A stretch of 64,000 nt of DNA from Aspidapion aeneum (GCA_963576565.1 OY755044.1:39577235-39641234), one strand, 5' to 3'. Shown: positions 22,289 through 34,063, numbered from the stretch's first letter. Notes: generated by a model not told the origin, from the sequence alone. Translations and numbers: made by a program.

Positions 22289-23661
22289 CATGTTTAAAGC
22301 AAAAAAAGTGTACCATCACCTGTGAAGCTTGTTTTAAAAATTAGCGAAAAGCCCAAACAAAATCAAGAAAAAATGGATAATGCCGAATTATTTCAGGATA
22401 GCCATGCTAGAACACAAAATGAAGAAGTTTTATATAGCGAATGGCAAAAATCCCAAAACGAAAAATATTCACTTAGTGTACAAGTGGATTATCTCCGAAG
22501 TCAACTGGAAAGTATGCAAAAAAAATTTGCAGATTTAGAGACAAAAGTCACTAAAAAAGAAGAGTCTGACATGGACTACATTACTGATGAGGACGATCTA
22601 GCAAGAGAAACTGAGTGGATCAGACAAAAAGGAAAAGGTTGGAAAAAACGTCTCACCACCACAAAAAAGCTCGGGCACTGGAGAGCCCTCCATAAAAACA
22701 CAAAATAAATAACCCCCTACTAAGGTTAAAAAAGCTCCATTACCTCCACCGATTATGGTAAATGGCGTAAATAATTTTAATGATATTTATGAAAAGTTAA
22801 ATATCATACAAGGAGTTAAAATAAAAGTTTTAAATAACGAAAATATTAAAATAAATGTACAAGACGCAGACAGCTATCGGTTGGTTAATAAAATGCTTAA
22901 TGAAATAAATTATCAATGGCACTCATACGAAAACAAACAAATAAGGCCAATTAGAGTAATAGCGAATAGGCTACACTTCCCATGTGACCCACAAAAAATT
23001 GTAGCTGATCTACAAAAAAAGGTTTTAAGGCACTGGAAGCCAGCAACAAACTGAAATGGAGAACAAGACAACCTCTTAACATGTTTATGCTCACATTTAG
23101 CCACGATGAAGATATCAACAAAATTTTTGAAATTTCCAGTATCCTTGGGATTGAAGTGGAAATAAAAGCACTAAAAACCTCAAAATTAGTCTCTCAATGC
23201 AAAAGATATCAATCTTATGGACACACGCAAAAATATTGCGCTAAAGAACCACGTTGCATAAAATGCACGGGGAAACATCTTACTGTAGAATGCCCCAAAC
23301 CAAAAGAATCTGAGCCAAAATGCATCAACTGTGGAGGCAAGCATCCTGCTAACTACAGAGGATGCCTTAATACATACAAAAATTGAAAAATAAACCTAAG
23401 AAACCGAATCTCACACCAAACGGGATTACAAATAGACAAACCCAACAGACAAGAAACGCAGTCACACAAAACTCTGTGACAAGGACATACAACCAAGTAG
23501 CAGCAACAGCTACTATACCTGATATTAATATCAGTAGTCAAAATACTATGGAACAAACACTTCAATTAATTTTGGAGAAATTGAACAAACTTGATGAGCG
23601 ATTAACTAAACTAGAAAGTAGCAATAACGGAGCTACCAATATGCCTCAAAATGGTCAGTAA
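22289..23661 (+). pseudogene. Jockey-type LINE ORF1 (gag-like), broken
   Basis: The first ATG (22289) is followed within 10 bases by loss of one A relative to the other copy, shifting the frame. A later in-frame ATG (22322) reads to 22708. Further lesions are a deletion at about 22650, a lost A at about 23023 and a short deletion before 23380. Three CCHC-type knuckles (about 23195-23370) survive in part; the first has lost a cysteine (CKRYQSYG instead of CKRCQSYG). Confidence 0.9.
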
Positions 23662-26264
23662 TCTTAGAATTCTAGCTTGGACTGCCAATGGTCTCTTGCA
23701 ACATCAGCAAGACTTACAAGTTATTCTAGACATAGAAAAAATTGACGTCTGTCTTGTGTCGGAAACGCATTTCACTAACCAGTCTCACATTAAATTTAAG
23801 GGTTATAAAGTGTATCATACCACCCTAGCAATACTGCACATGGGGGAAGTGCTGTAATTATTAAAGAAAATATATCTCACTATGAGGAGATGGGATATTA
23901 AACCATAGAGATTCAAGCTACATTAGTAAGTGTAAAAACCAAAACATATACACTATTCATAAGTGCTGTCTATATACCACCAAGGCACTTACTAAAGAAA
24001 AATCAATATCTTAATTTTCTCAGAAAATTAGGAAACCGTTTTATGGGTGAGGTGACTTTAATGCAAAAAATACCTACTGGGGATCTAGACTGACGAATTC
24101 TAAAGAAAAAGAACTTTTGCAAGCTATTAGTGAATATCAATGTGAGCCAATCCAACAGATCCAGGAAAAATTCCAGATCTAATTGATTTTTTTATAGTAA
24201 AAAATATATCTTTAAGTTTTGTAGATATAGAAGAAAGTTTTGATTTACACTCAGATCATACACCTATTATCCTAACTCTTAGTAAAAACATAATAAAGAA
24301 AGAAGCAGATCTCACTAGTTAATAAACTGACTGACTGGATTAGTTTTAAACAAAGTCTGCCAGAAAAAATAAACCTATCAGTACCATTGCAAACGCCAGA
24401 ACAAATCGATAAAGAAGTTGAATGTTTTGTTACAAATATTCAACAAGCAGCTTGGGAAAACAGTCCAAAACCAAAGAGAATTTTTAAGGGAAAAAACTAT
24501 CCAAAGGAAATTCGAGACCTTATATTGGAAAAAAGGAAACTAAGAAGAAAGTGGCAGCAAAGCTGTGATCCTCGGGACAAAACAAATTTCAACAACATGA
24601 CGCAGGGCATTAGGCGAGAAATTCTAGTAATAAAAAATGAATCTATTAACCATTTTCTTAATGAACTTACAGATGATAAAAATACCCTATAATATTCCCT
24701 TTGGAAAAGCAACCAAAGATTTTAAAAGACCAATTATCCAAATTCCACCCATACGAAAATCTAACAACCAGTAGGCAAGGAGTAACAAAGAAAAAGCAGA
24801 TATTTTTGCAAGTCATTTAGAAAAAACATTTCAGCCCCACGAAACACCGGATGAAAACTTTCATTTAAATGAACCCCATCAAATCGAAGACCACGACCAT
24901 AAGCTTACATCACCAAAAGAAATATTAACAGAAATCAAAAATATTAATTTGAAAAAAGCCCCAGGGTATGATCTTATTAACGGGGTAGTCATAAAACAAC
25001 TCCCCAGAAAAGCTATCGTAAAACTATGCAACCTAATTAATGCGTCCTTTAAGCTTAGGTATGTACCTAAACTGTGGAAAGTTGCAGAAGTTATCATGAT
25101 CCCAAAACCGGGAAAACCACTCCATGACGTGTCATCTTACAGGCCAATATCTTTGCTGCCAATTATATCCAAGCTCTATGAGAAATTATTGCTTAAAAGA
25201 ATAAAACTCATCATAGCAAGACAAGAAATTATTCCATCTCATCAATTTGGTTTTCGAGACAAACATTCCACGATAGATCAAGTACATAGAATTACTAATA
25301 TAATAGAAAAAGCACTAGAAGAGGGAAAAGTTTGTTCTGCAGTTTTTCTAGATGTAGCACAAGCATTTGACAAAGTGTGGTATGAAGGCCTTACTTTTAA
25401 ATTAAAACGGTTTCTGCCAAAACAATATTCGGATATTTTGGAATCATACATATCTGATAGACATTTTAGAGTAAAACAGGAAGACTCATACTCAAATTTA
25501 AGAGAAATTTAAGCAGGCGTGCCCCAGGGTAGCGTACTAGGCCCTTATCTACACTTATTATTCACTTGCGATATCCCAAAGCCAGAAAATTGTCACTTAG
25601 CCACATTTGCAAATGATACTGGTTTATTGACGGTAGAAAAATCTATTGAAAAATGCATAGAAAAACTTCAGGATGCAGTCACCGAAGTTCACAGTTGGAC
25701 CACAAAGTAGCGAATAAAATTAAATGAAACCAAATCAATTTATGTTGATTTTACAAATAAAAATATAAATCACATACAAATAACAAATCAAATCAGGAAA
25801 AATATCTCGGTATAACACTTGATGCCAAATTGCGCTGGAAACCACATGTTAAGAAAAAAAAAGAAGAACCTGAGATAAGGTATAGAAAAATGAACTGGCT
25901 AATTGGAAGGAAGTCCAATTTAACAATTCATAATAAGTTACTGCTTTATAGACAAATACTGAAACCAGTATGGACATATGGTATTCAACTATGGGGTTGT
26001 GCTAAAGAGAGTAACATTCTAGTTTTACAGAGATTTCAAAATAAAGTATTAAGAAACATTGTGAATGCACCTTGGTACGTTCGAATTAGTGACCTTCATC
26101 GAGATCTAAAAATCGAAACTGTAGCAGAGACTATAAAAAAGTACGCAAAAAGCCATGAAGATAGACTCCATCGGCATGTGAATGTGGAAGCAATTCAGTT
26201 TCTAGACAATACTATGCTAGTTCGAAGACTAAAAAGAGTGAAGCCGTTTGAGCTAGTAAACTAA
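23651..26264 (+). pseudogene. Jockey-type LINE ORF2 (endonuclease/reverse transcriptase), broken
   Basis: It is broken by several frameshifts (for example about 23835, 24045, 24150, 24310, 24690) and by stops at about 25510 (CAA to TAA) and 25708 (TGG to TAG). Key residues are also changed: the endonuclease motif AWNANG reads AWTANG and the polymerase motif FADD reads FAND. A deletion near 25785 removes about 25 bases. The conserved YGIQLWG block (about 25980), altered in the better copy, is intact here. Confidence 0.9.
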
Positions 26265-26589
26265 GTGAATTATATAAAACAAAATAATGCTATAAACAAT
26301 TGTGAGTTGCAGGCTAAACAAAGCGGGGAGAACTGTTGAGTGAACCCTAAGTTTAAATCTGACTTTTCTAGTAAATTAAGTTAAAACAAAATTGCTAATT
26401 AGTCTTACTGACTAGATTGTAATACAATAAACACAGTGTGTTTGACAAATAAAAAAAAAATCTCCTTAATTTGAATTGAACCCTATACCGATTTTCCAAT
26501 CGGTTAATCGATTTCTTAGATTTTTTATGTATTTTAGCACCAAAAATGATCTTTCGCAACTAAGATATGCAATATTGGCAAGGTCGTAC

Positions 26590-26717
26590 CGAAGGGGGAT
26601 CAATCCCCACCAAAATAGTCAATAAAGTGTGTTAAAAAAGATTTCACAACAGCAACACACATAAGTAAAAAAATTTGCCCGGTTGCCCGCCTGTCCCATC
26701 CAACCCTGTTGATACGC
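26590..26717. mobile_element. hAT-like miniature element
   Basis: It begins near CAAGGTCGTACCGAAGGGGG and ends GTTGATACGCCACTG, which are imperfect inverted termini. The left half matches 2821-2925 and the right half has 36 bases identical to 14722-14757. No exact target duplication found. Confidence 0.5.
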
Positions 26718-27074
26718 CACTGTGTCTAAACTAGGGAGCCCACCAAATTCTAACCTAGGAAAAAATCGGTCGGTGTCGGCGCACACCTATAGTTGGGTGC
26801 CGGTTTCTTTTTTGTGGTCCCCATGAAAGGTATTTAATAAACCACTCTTAACTTAATTAAAAAATTATATAGAAAAATACAAGTACTTATCTATGGAACA
26901 GCACTCCCTTAGTTCTCCCGAACATTTCTCCGGGTCGAGGAACTTTGCTCGAAAACCATTTTTTTGGTTCAGTTTTGTTTTACACCCGCTAAATCACGCG
27001 AAAGAAGTCAGGAAAGTTTTTTTTTTGATAAAATATGTTAGAAAGAGACCCCTTAGTCAAACAGTTGCTGTTTT
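26718..27074. other. Unassigned sequence
   Basis: Nothing recognised before the minisatellite. Confidence 0.4.
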
Positions 27075-27400
27075 TAATGAACAAAATGTTTTCGAACGAA
27101 TTTCCGTTCGAAGAAAACGTTTTCGAACAAATTTCCGTTTGAACAGAATTTTTTCGAACAAATGCCCTTTCAAACAAATTATCGTTTGAACATAATATTT
27201 TCGAACAAATGTTCGTTCGAACAAAATGTTTTCGAACAAATTTCCGTTCGAACAAAATGTTTTCGAACAAATCTCCGTTCAAACAAAATGTTTTCTAACA
27301 AATTTTCGTTTGAACAAAATGACTTTCGAAGAAAATGTTTTCGAAGAATTTTCCGTTCGGACAAAAAAATTTGAAGAAAATTTTTTGAAGAAATTTCCGC
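27075..27400 (+). repeat. 31-bp minisatellite
   Basis: About nine or ten units built on GTTTTCGAACAAATTTCCG followed by TTCGAACAAAAT. Successive TTTTCGAAC motifs end at 27097, 27128, 27159, 27206, 27237, 27268 and 27299. The period is 31 bp, with one 47-bp step. Inverted TTCGAA motifs make every unit partly self-complementary. Overlapping open frames on both strands are products of the repeat. Confidence 0.85.
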
Positions 27401-27527
27401 GACCCCATTTTTTTACAATCCGCACATGTTTTACGTGAAATATTTTCCATCTTTGACAGAAACAAAATACAATTTTACACGACAAACGCAAAACACCGCA
27501 AAATGTAAATAAACAACAAATATGGCC

Positions 27528-27656
27528 TCCATGGGCGCACCTATTGTACCAGGGCCCTGAGGCCCCCCGCATACCTAACATTTTTTTAGATATTTCAACA
27601 TATTTCATGAATAAAAACATAACCCTCTAAGACATATTCCTGGGTGCGCCATTGCA
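27528..27656. repeat. Small inverted-repeat element related to 61379 and 63537
   Basis: The left end (CCATGGGCGCACCTATTG) and the reverse-complemented right end (GCAATGGCGCACCCAGGAAT) are similar. Internal TATTTCATGAATAAAAA and GGCCCCCC motifs recur in the opposite orientation at 61379-61550 and 63537-63675. Confidence 0.5.
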
Positions 27657-28549
27657 AACTATGAATGCTCAACTTTTCGATTTTTTGAACCGGTATTTAT
27701 GCTCGATAGTATTTAGCCATACCATACTGGAGCTTATTTTATTTTAATGATAGCAGCCTTTGGTGCAACAACGATTAGACGGGTGTGTCCGAAGGGGAGA
27801 AAACTAGAGATATCACAAAAAAATTACCGCAAAGTTAAATTCACCCCATCTGGGAAAACAGACGTTTATTGAACTAAAACAAAGGAAAAAAATCGGCAAC
27901 ACGCTAGAAGCTTACCTTCTTTCATTTAGCAGCAGTTCCACATTTCACTAGCGGCACCGCGGATTTTCTTGTGGTTGGAATTTTGGTCTTGATCTTAAAA
28001 GCACATGTGACTTCCTCGATGGTTTTTGCGGAAGTGAATTCTTCATTCCCCTATCAAATACAGGGGGGCGCTTCAAACTCCCAGCGTGTGCAAAGCGCGC
28101 ATGATTTTTGCCAAAATGATCAGGTGTTCAAAAAGAGAAAAATAATCACCTGATCGGAATTTTTCCCAAACCAAGGAGTTTCTTTTTTGAAGGTTTTGGC
28201 TAAAGAGCCCAAAAATGTCAAAATCAAATTTAAGGTTAGGTTTTCCCAAAAATTCAAAATAAAACAAAAACAAAAATAACTGGCAGCATTAAACAGCCAT
28301 TATCTATAAAACAGAAAAAATTGCAAGAAACACAAGAGTTTGCAAATTAAAGAACAGTCTTACTTCTTGTTTTAAAATCTACCAGTGGCTTACAACAAAA
28401 AAAAATTGTGGGAAATGGCAAGATGACCCCTAATTACTCTGTATATTTTTACTATCATTTGGTATGTGTAATAGTGTAGTGTGTAGTGTAGCTAAATATA
28501 CGCGCCAAATTTGATCTATATCTCAAAAATAGCACGACCTATAAACAAA
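27657..28549. other. Unassigned sequence
   Basis: No element recognised. A 60-codon frame at 27971-28153 has no features. Confidence 0.4.
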
Positions 28550-29573
28550 AAACTGAAACAAAAATTATATGTTAACATCCTGTATCTCAAAAACTAAGCG
28601 TTTGCAGACCTATGTTTATATGATTTTTTTGTCCTGAAATCACTTCACGGGGACTTCAACACTAAAATTATGTTATTTGAAAAGCCATATATAGTAAAAA
28701 CAATTATATAAGAGTGCCCAATTAAGACTACCCGTATTGAATTTATTTATGATTTGAAAAATCTATATCTAAAATCCTTTTTATTTAGTACCTAGTATTT
28801 TCAAACTTTTTTTTAAATTTTCTTTTGTCGATTTTGACCTGACGACTCGAGGCGACTGACGCCGACGCCTGTGTTAATATTGAACTTGAAATTTTTATAT
28901 GTTCAATGTTGACCATAGATATAAAAGATGAACGACTACCAATAGCGTGACACTATTATCAATCAATCAATAAAAATCTCAAATTTGTAAAACTTTCTCA
29001 AAAACTAAACTGCTTATAGCACAAAGTTAGAGAAAAATGTTTAATTCACTTTGTTGCATATAATAAATTTCCGTTTTTAACAATGTATAAGTCAATGGTG
29101 TTGGACATATGACAAACCAGCGTTATAATAATGTAAAAGAAAATTAAACAAAAATATGTTTGTCACAGGCTTAATATAATACCCGATTTTCCTGAAAATC
29201 AAGTTCTTGATCAAGAAAGGTGTCCTAAACTTGATAGTAGACAACAAAATTTTCTTTTTAACGCTGTATACCAAGGCAAAATTAATTTTATGAATAAAAT
29301 TTCAGGGGCATCCGTAGCATAAATCAATTTACAAAAATCACCAAAAAAATTTATTGTTACAGGTTTCATCCAATTTTCTCAAAAACTAAGCTCCTTGCTT
29401 CTTACAAGAAAATGTCTTTTGGACTCTAGTGTGTATAATAAAATTTAATTTTAAATGATGTATCACAAAGTAAGATCCATGTTATTCTTAACTTATTAAG
29501 AAAGGATTTCTGTTTAAATTTATTGTGTTTTGGCGTTTTAAAAGTTTAATGCGATATTTAAACTCATAGATCC
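28550..29573. repeat. Degenerate repeats around TCTCAAAAACTAA
   Basis: Three loosely similar blocks contain TCTCAAAAACTAAGC or TCTCAAAAACTAAAC (about 28587, 28995 and 29377). Each is followed by a T/A-rich segment with AATAAAATTT-type motifs. The spacing is roughly 400 bp. Weak and possibly an old tandem array. Confidence 0.3.
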
Positions 29574-29611
29574 GTATAGTTTTGGCAAAGTCTACTCATG
29601 AAAATTATTTC

Positions 29612-29624
29612 ATTTAATTATGGC
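29612..29624 (+). repeat. Target-site duplication, 5' copy
   Basis: ATTTAATTATGGC immediately before the 5' end of the Jockey-type LINE. It is identical to 34051-34063. Confidence 0.9.
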
Positions 29625-29784
29625 AGTATTCAATCGATCGCAGTTCAGTACGGTTATATTGCATCGTACCTGCATGATAGTGCTACCGAGGTCAAAGTCG
29701 AGTTAGTTTTGTTTACAAAAAACATCGCGCGCGAGATACCTGTGTTGAGAATCTATATACAATGTGTATTATAAATAATATATC

Positions 29785-31182
29785 ATGTTTAAAAGCAAAA
29801 AAAGTGTACCATCACCTGTGAAACTTGTTTTAAAAATTAGCGAAAAGCCCAAACAAAATCAAGAAAAAATGGATAATGCCGAATTATTTCAGGATAGCCA
29901 TGCTAGAACACAAAATGAAGAAGTTTTATATAGCGAATGGAAAAAATCCCAAAACGAAAAAAATTCACTTAGTGTACAAGTGGATTATCTCCGAAGTCAA
30001 CTGGAAAGTATGCAAAGAAAATTTGCAGATTTAGAGACAAAAGTCACTAAAAAAGAAGAGTCTGACATGGACTACATTACTGATGAGGACGATCTGGCAA
30101 GAGAAACTGAGTGGATCAGACAAAAAGGAAAAGGTTGGAAAAAACGTCGAATGGATACTTCACTCTCACCACCACAACAAAGCTCGGGCACTGGAGAGCC
30201 CTCCAATAAAACACAAAATGAAGAACCCCCAACTAAGGTTAAAAAAGCTCCATTACCTCCACCGATTATGGTAAATGGCGTAAATAATTTTAATGATATT
30301 TATGAAAAGTTAAATATCATACAAGGAGTTAAAATAAAAGTTTTAAATAACGAAAATATTAAAATAAATGTACAAGACGCAGACAGCTATCGGCTGGTTA
30401 CTAAAATGCTTAATGAAATAAAGCATCAATGGCACTCATACGAAAACAAACAAATAAGGCCAATTAGAGTAATAGCGAATAGGCTACACTTCTCATGTGA
30501 CCCACAAAAAATTGTAGCTGATCTACAAAAAAAAGGTTTTAAGGCACTGGAGGCCAGCAACAAACTTAAATGGAGAACAAGACAACCTCTTAACATGTTT
30601 ATGCTCACATTCAGCCACGATGAAGATATCAACAAAATTTTTGAAATTTCCAGTATCCTTGGGATTGAAGTGGAAATAAAAGCACTAAAAACCTCAAAGT
30701 TAGTCCCTCAATGCAAAAGATGCCAATCTTATGGACACACGCAAAAATATTGCGCTAAAGAACCACGTTGCGTAAAATGCACGGGGAAACATCTTACTGT
30801 AGAATGCCCCAAACCAAAAGAATCTGAGCCAAAATGCATCCACTGTGGAGGCAAGCATCCTGCTAACTACAGAGGATGCCTTGTTGCTAAGGAAATACAA
30901 AAATTGAAAAATAAACCTAAGAAACCGAATCTCATACCAAACGTGAGTACAAATAGACAAAACCAACAGACAAGAAACACAGTCACACAAAACTCTGTGA
31001 CAAGGACATACAGCCAAGTAGCAGCAACAGCTACTATACCTGATATTAATATCAGTAGTCAAAATACTATGGAACAAACACTACAATTAATTTTGGAGAA
31101 ATTGAACAAACTTGATGAGCGATTAACTAAACTAGAAAGTAGCAATAACGGAGCTACCAATATGCCTCAAAATGGTCAGTAA
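29785..31182 (+). CDS. Jockey-type LINE ORF1, CCHC nucleic-acid-binding protein
   Basis: The protein has 465 residues. By analogy with Jockey-clade LINEs it binds element RNA and forms the ribonucleoprotein needed for retrotransposition. The N-terminal ~130 residues are highly charged with a likely coiled coil (about residues 40-95). The middle (about 160-300) is an unknown fold corresponding to the Jockey gag core. Three zinc knuckles lie at about 310-366: CKRCQSYGHTQKYC, CVKCTGKHLTVEC and CIHCGGKHPANYRGC. A second predicted coiled coil (LILEKLNKLDERLTKLES) closes the protein. The start is the first ATG after the shared 5' region. The stop overlaps the ORF2 start by 11 bases in a different frame. 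Confidence 0.95.
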   Translation: MFKSKKSVPSPVKLVLKISEKPKQNQEKMDNAELFQDSHARTQNEEVLYSEWKKSQNEKNSLSVQVDYLRSQLESMQRKFADLETKVTKKEESDMDYITDEDDLARETEWIRQKGKGWKKRRMDTSLSPPQQSSGTGEPSNKTQNEEPPTKVKKAPLPPPIMVNGVNNFNDIYEKLNIIQGVKIKVLNNENIKINVQDADSYRLVTKMLNEIKHQWHSYENKQIRPIRVIANRLHFSCDPQKIVADLQKKGFKALEASNKLKWRTRQPLNMFMLTFSHDEDINKIFEISSILGIEVEIKALKTSKLVPQCKRCQSYGHTQKYCAKEPRCVKCTGKHLTVECPKPKESEPKCIHCGGKHPANYRGCLVAKEIQKLKNKPKKPNLIPNVSTNRQNQQTRNTVTQNSVTRTYSQVAATATIPDINISSQNTMEQTLQLILEKLNKLDERLTKLESSNNGATNMPQNGQ

Positions 31183-33832
31183 TCTTAGAATCCTAGCTTG
31201 GAATGCCAATGGTCTCTTGCAACATCAGCAAGACTTGCAAGTTATTCTAGACATAGAAAAAATTGACGTCTGTCTTGTGTCAGAAACGCATTTCACTAAC
31301 CAGTCTCACATTAAATTTAAAGGTTATAAAGTGTATCATACAACTCACCCTAGCAATACTGCACATGGGGGAAGTGCTGTAATAATTAAAGAAAATATAT
31401 CACACTATGAGGAGATGGGATATAAAACCATAGAGATTCAAGCTACATTAGTAAGTGTAAAAACCAAAACATATACATTAGTCATAAGTGCTGTCTATAT
31501 ACCACCAAGGCACTTACTAAAGAAAAATCAATATCTTAATTTTCTCAGAAAATTAGGAAACCGTTTTATAATTGGAGGTGACTTTAATGCAAAAAATACC
31601 TACTGGGGATCTAGACTGACGAACTCTAAAGGAAAAGAACTTTTGCAAGCTATTAGTGAATATCAATGTGAGCCGATATCAACTGGTAAGCCCACATACT
31701 ATCCAACAGATCCAGGAAAAATTCCAGATCTAATTGATTTTTTTATAGTAAAAAATATATCTTTAAGTTTTGTAGATATAGAAGAAAGTTTTGATTTACA
31801 CTCTGATCATTCACCTATTATTCTAACTCTTAGTAAAAACATAATAAAGAAAGAAGCAAATATCTCACTAGTTAATAAACTGACTGACTGGATTAGTTTT
31901 AAACAAAGTCTGTCAGAAAAAATAAACCTATCAGTACCATTGCAAACGCCAGAACAAATCGATAAAGAAGTTGATTATTTTGTTACAAATATTCAACAAG
32001 CAGCTTGGGAAAACAGTCCAAAACCAAAGAGAATTTTTAAGGGAAAAAACTATCCAAAGGAAATTAGAGACCTTATATTGGAAAAAAGGAAACTAAGAAG
32101 AAAGTGGCAACAAAGCCGTGATCCTCGGGACAAAACAAATCTCAACAACATGACGCAGCGCATTAGGCGAGAAATTCTAGTAATAAAAAATGAATCTATT
32201 AACCATTTTCTTAATGAGCTTACAGATGATAAAAATACCGACTATTCCCTTTGGAAAGCAACCAAAGATTTTAAAAGACCAATTATCCAAATTCCACCCA
32301 TACGAAAACCTAACAACCAGTGGGCAAGGAGTAACGAAGAAAAAGCAGATATTTTTGCAAGTCATTTAGAAAAAACATTTCAGCCCCACGAAGCACCAGA
32401 TGAACACTTTCATTTAAATGAACCCCATCAAATCGAGGACCATATTAAGCTTACATCACCAAAAGAAATATTAACAGAAATCAAAAATATTAATTCGAAA
32501 AAAGCCCCAGGGTATGATCTTATTAACGGGGTAGTCATAAAACAACTCCCCAGAAAAGCTATCGTAAAACTATGCAACCTAATTAATGCGTCTTTTAGGC
32601 TTAGGTACGTACCTAAACTGTGGAAAGTTGCAGAAGTTATCATGATTCCAAAACCGGGAAAACCACTCCATGACGTGTCATCTTACAGGCCAATATCTTT
32701 GCTGCCAATTATATCCAAGCTCTATGAAAAATTATTGCTTAAAAGAATAAAACCCATCATAGAAAGACAAGAAATTATTCCATCTCATCAATTTGGTTTT
32801 CGAGACAAGCATTCCACGATAGATCAAGTACACAGAATTACTAATATAATAGAAAAAGCACTAGAAGAGGGAAACGTTTGTTCTGCAGTTTTTCTAGATG
32901 TAGCACAAGCATTTGACAAAGTGTGGCATGAAGGCCTTAATTTTAAACTAAAAAGGTTTCTGCCAAAACAGTATTCGGATATTTTGGAATCATACATATC
33001 TGATAGACATTTTAGAGTAAAACAGGAAGACTCATACTCAAATTTAAGAGAAATTCAAGCAGGCGTGCCCCAGGGTAGCGTACTAGGCCCTTATCTATAC
33101 TTATTATTCACTTGTGATATCCCAAAGCCAGAAAATTGTCACTTAGCAACATTTGCCGATGATACTGGTTTATTGACGGTAGAAAAATCTATTGAAAAAT
33201 GCATAGAGAAACTTCAGCATGCAGTCACCCAAATTCACAGTTGGACCACAAAGTGGCGAATAAAATTAAATGAAACCAAATCAATTCATGTTGATTTTAC
33301 AAACAAAAATATAAATCACATACAAATAACAATTAACAACATTCCAGTACCATATTCGAATCAGGCAAAATATCTAGGTATGACACTTGATACCAAATTG
33401 CGCTGGAAAGCACATGTTAAGAAAAAAAAAGAAGAACTTGAGATAAGGTATAGAAAAATGAACTGGCTAATTGGAAGGAAGTCCAATTTAACAATTCATA
33501 ATAAGTTACTGCTTTATAGACAAATACTGAAACCAGTATGGACATATCGTATTCAACTATGGGGTTGTGCTAAAGAGAGTAACATTCTAGTTGTACAGAG
33601 ATTTCAAAATAAAGTATTAAGAAACATTGTGAATGCACCTTGGTACGTTCGAAATAGTGACCTTCATCGAGATCTAAAAATCGAAACTGTAGCAGAGACT
33701 ATAAAAAAGTACGCAAAAAGCCATGAAGATAGACTCCATCGGCATGTGAATGTGGAAGCAATTCAGCTTCTAGACAATACTATGCTAGTTCGACGACTAA
33801 AAAGAGTGAAGCCGTTTGAGCTAGTAAACTAA
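31172..33832 (+). CDS. Jockey-type LINE ORF2, endonuclease and reverse transcriptase
   Basis: The protein has 886 residues. Residues ~1-225 are an apurinic-type endonuclease: AWNANG near residue 10, VSETHF near 38, IGGDFNAKNTYWG near 135 and HSDHSPI near 210. The reverse transcriptase spans about 440-720: KAPGYDLINGV, SSYRPISLLP, QFGFRDKHS, VFLDVAQAFDKVW (about 572), GVPQGSVLGP (about 631), FADD at 661-664 and KYLGMTLD. A C-terminal region continues to 886 with no RNase H recognised. ORF2 overlaps ORF1 by 11 bases, so it is probably reached by reinitiation or a similar mechanism. One oddity: WTYGIQLWG, conserved in the family and in the older copy, reads WTYRIQLWG (Arg at 793), which may impair activity. 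Confidence 0.95.
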   Translation: MVSNLRILAWNANGLLQHQQDLQVILDIEKIDVCLVSETHFTNQSHIKFKGYKVYHTTHPSNTAHGGSAVIIKENISHYEEMGYKTIEIQATLVSVKTKTYTLVISAVYIPPRHLLKKNQYLNFLRKLGNRFIIGGDFNAKNTYWGSRLTNSKGKELLQAISEYQCEPISTGKPTYYPTDPGKIPDLIDFFIVKNISLSFVDIEESFDLHSDHSPIILTLSKNIIKKEANISLVNKLTDWISFKQSLSEKINLSVPLQTPEQIDKEVDYFVTNIQQAAWENSPKPKRIFKGKNYPKEIRDLILEKRKLRRKWQQSRDPRDKTNLNNMTQRIRREILVIKNESINHFLNELTDDKNTDYSLWKATKDFKRPIIQIPPIRKPNNQWARSNEEKADIFASHLEKTFQPHEAPDEHFHLNEPHQIEDHIKLTSPKEILTEIKNINSKKAPGYDLINGVVIKQLPRKAIVKLCNLINASFRLRYVPKLWKVAEVIMIPKPGKPLHDVSSYRPISLLPIISKLYEKLLLKRIKPIIERQEIIPSHQFGFRDKHSTIDQVHRITNIIEKALEEGNVCSAVFLDVAQAFDKVWHEGLNFKLKRFLPKQYSDILESYISDRHFRVKQEDSYSNLREIQAGVPQGSVLGPYLYLLFTCDIPKPENCHLATFADDTGLLTVEKSIEKCIEKLQHAVTQIHSWTTKWRIKLNETKSIHVDFTNKNINHIQITINNIPVPYSNQAKYLGMTLDTKLRWKAHVKKKKEELEIRYRKMNWLIGRKSNLTIHNKLLLYRQILKPVWTYRIQLWGCAKESNILVVQRFQNKVLRNIVNAPWYVRNSDLHRDLKIETVAETIKKYAKSHEDRLHRHVNVEAIQLLDNTMLVRRLKRVKPFELVN

Positions 33833-34050
33833 GTGAATTACACATAAAACAAAATAATGCTATAAACACAACACAATTGTGAGTTACAGACTAAACAAAG
33901 CGGGGAGAACTGTTGAGTGAACCCTAAGTTTAAATCTGACTTTTCTAGTAAATTAAGTTAAAACAAAATTGCTAATTAGTCTTACTGACTAGATTGTAAT
34001 AAAAAAAAAACACAGTGTGTTTGACAAATAAAAAAAAAAAAAAAAAAAAA

Positions 34051-34063
34051 ATTTAATTATGGC
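34051..34063 (+). repeat. Target-site duplication, 3' copy
   Basis: ATTTAATTATGGC directly after the A-tail, identical to 29612-29624. Confidence 0.9.

Larger units (their letters stand above)
22135..26455 (+). mobile_element. Jockey-type LINE, decayed copy
   Basis: It is co-linear with the near-intact copy at 29625-34050, from a 5' region starting CGTTCGATCGCAGTTC to a 3' tail TGACAAATAAAAAAAAAA. It is full-length, but both ORFs are broken. I found no target duplication; the 3' flank after the A-tail begins TCTCCTTAATTT. More damage than in the other copy implies an older insertion. Confidence 0.9.
29625..34050 (+). mobile_element. Jockey-type LINE, full-length and near-intact
   Basis: It has a 5' region of about 160 bp, two overlapping ORFs, a 3' untranslated region of about 190 bp and a terminal A-tract (about 34030-34050) preceded by ACAAATAAA. 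An exact 13-bp target duplication flanks it. This is target-primed reverse transcription as seen in Jockey-clade LINEs. Its 5' end shares CGATCGCAGTTC and GTACGGTTRTATTGCAT with the older copy at 22135, so both start at about the same base, as expected when transcription starts from an internal 5' promoter. Both ORFs are open, but ORF2 has at least one suspicious substitution. Confidence 0.95.
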
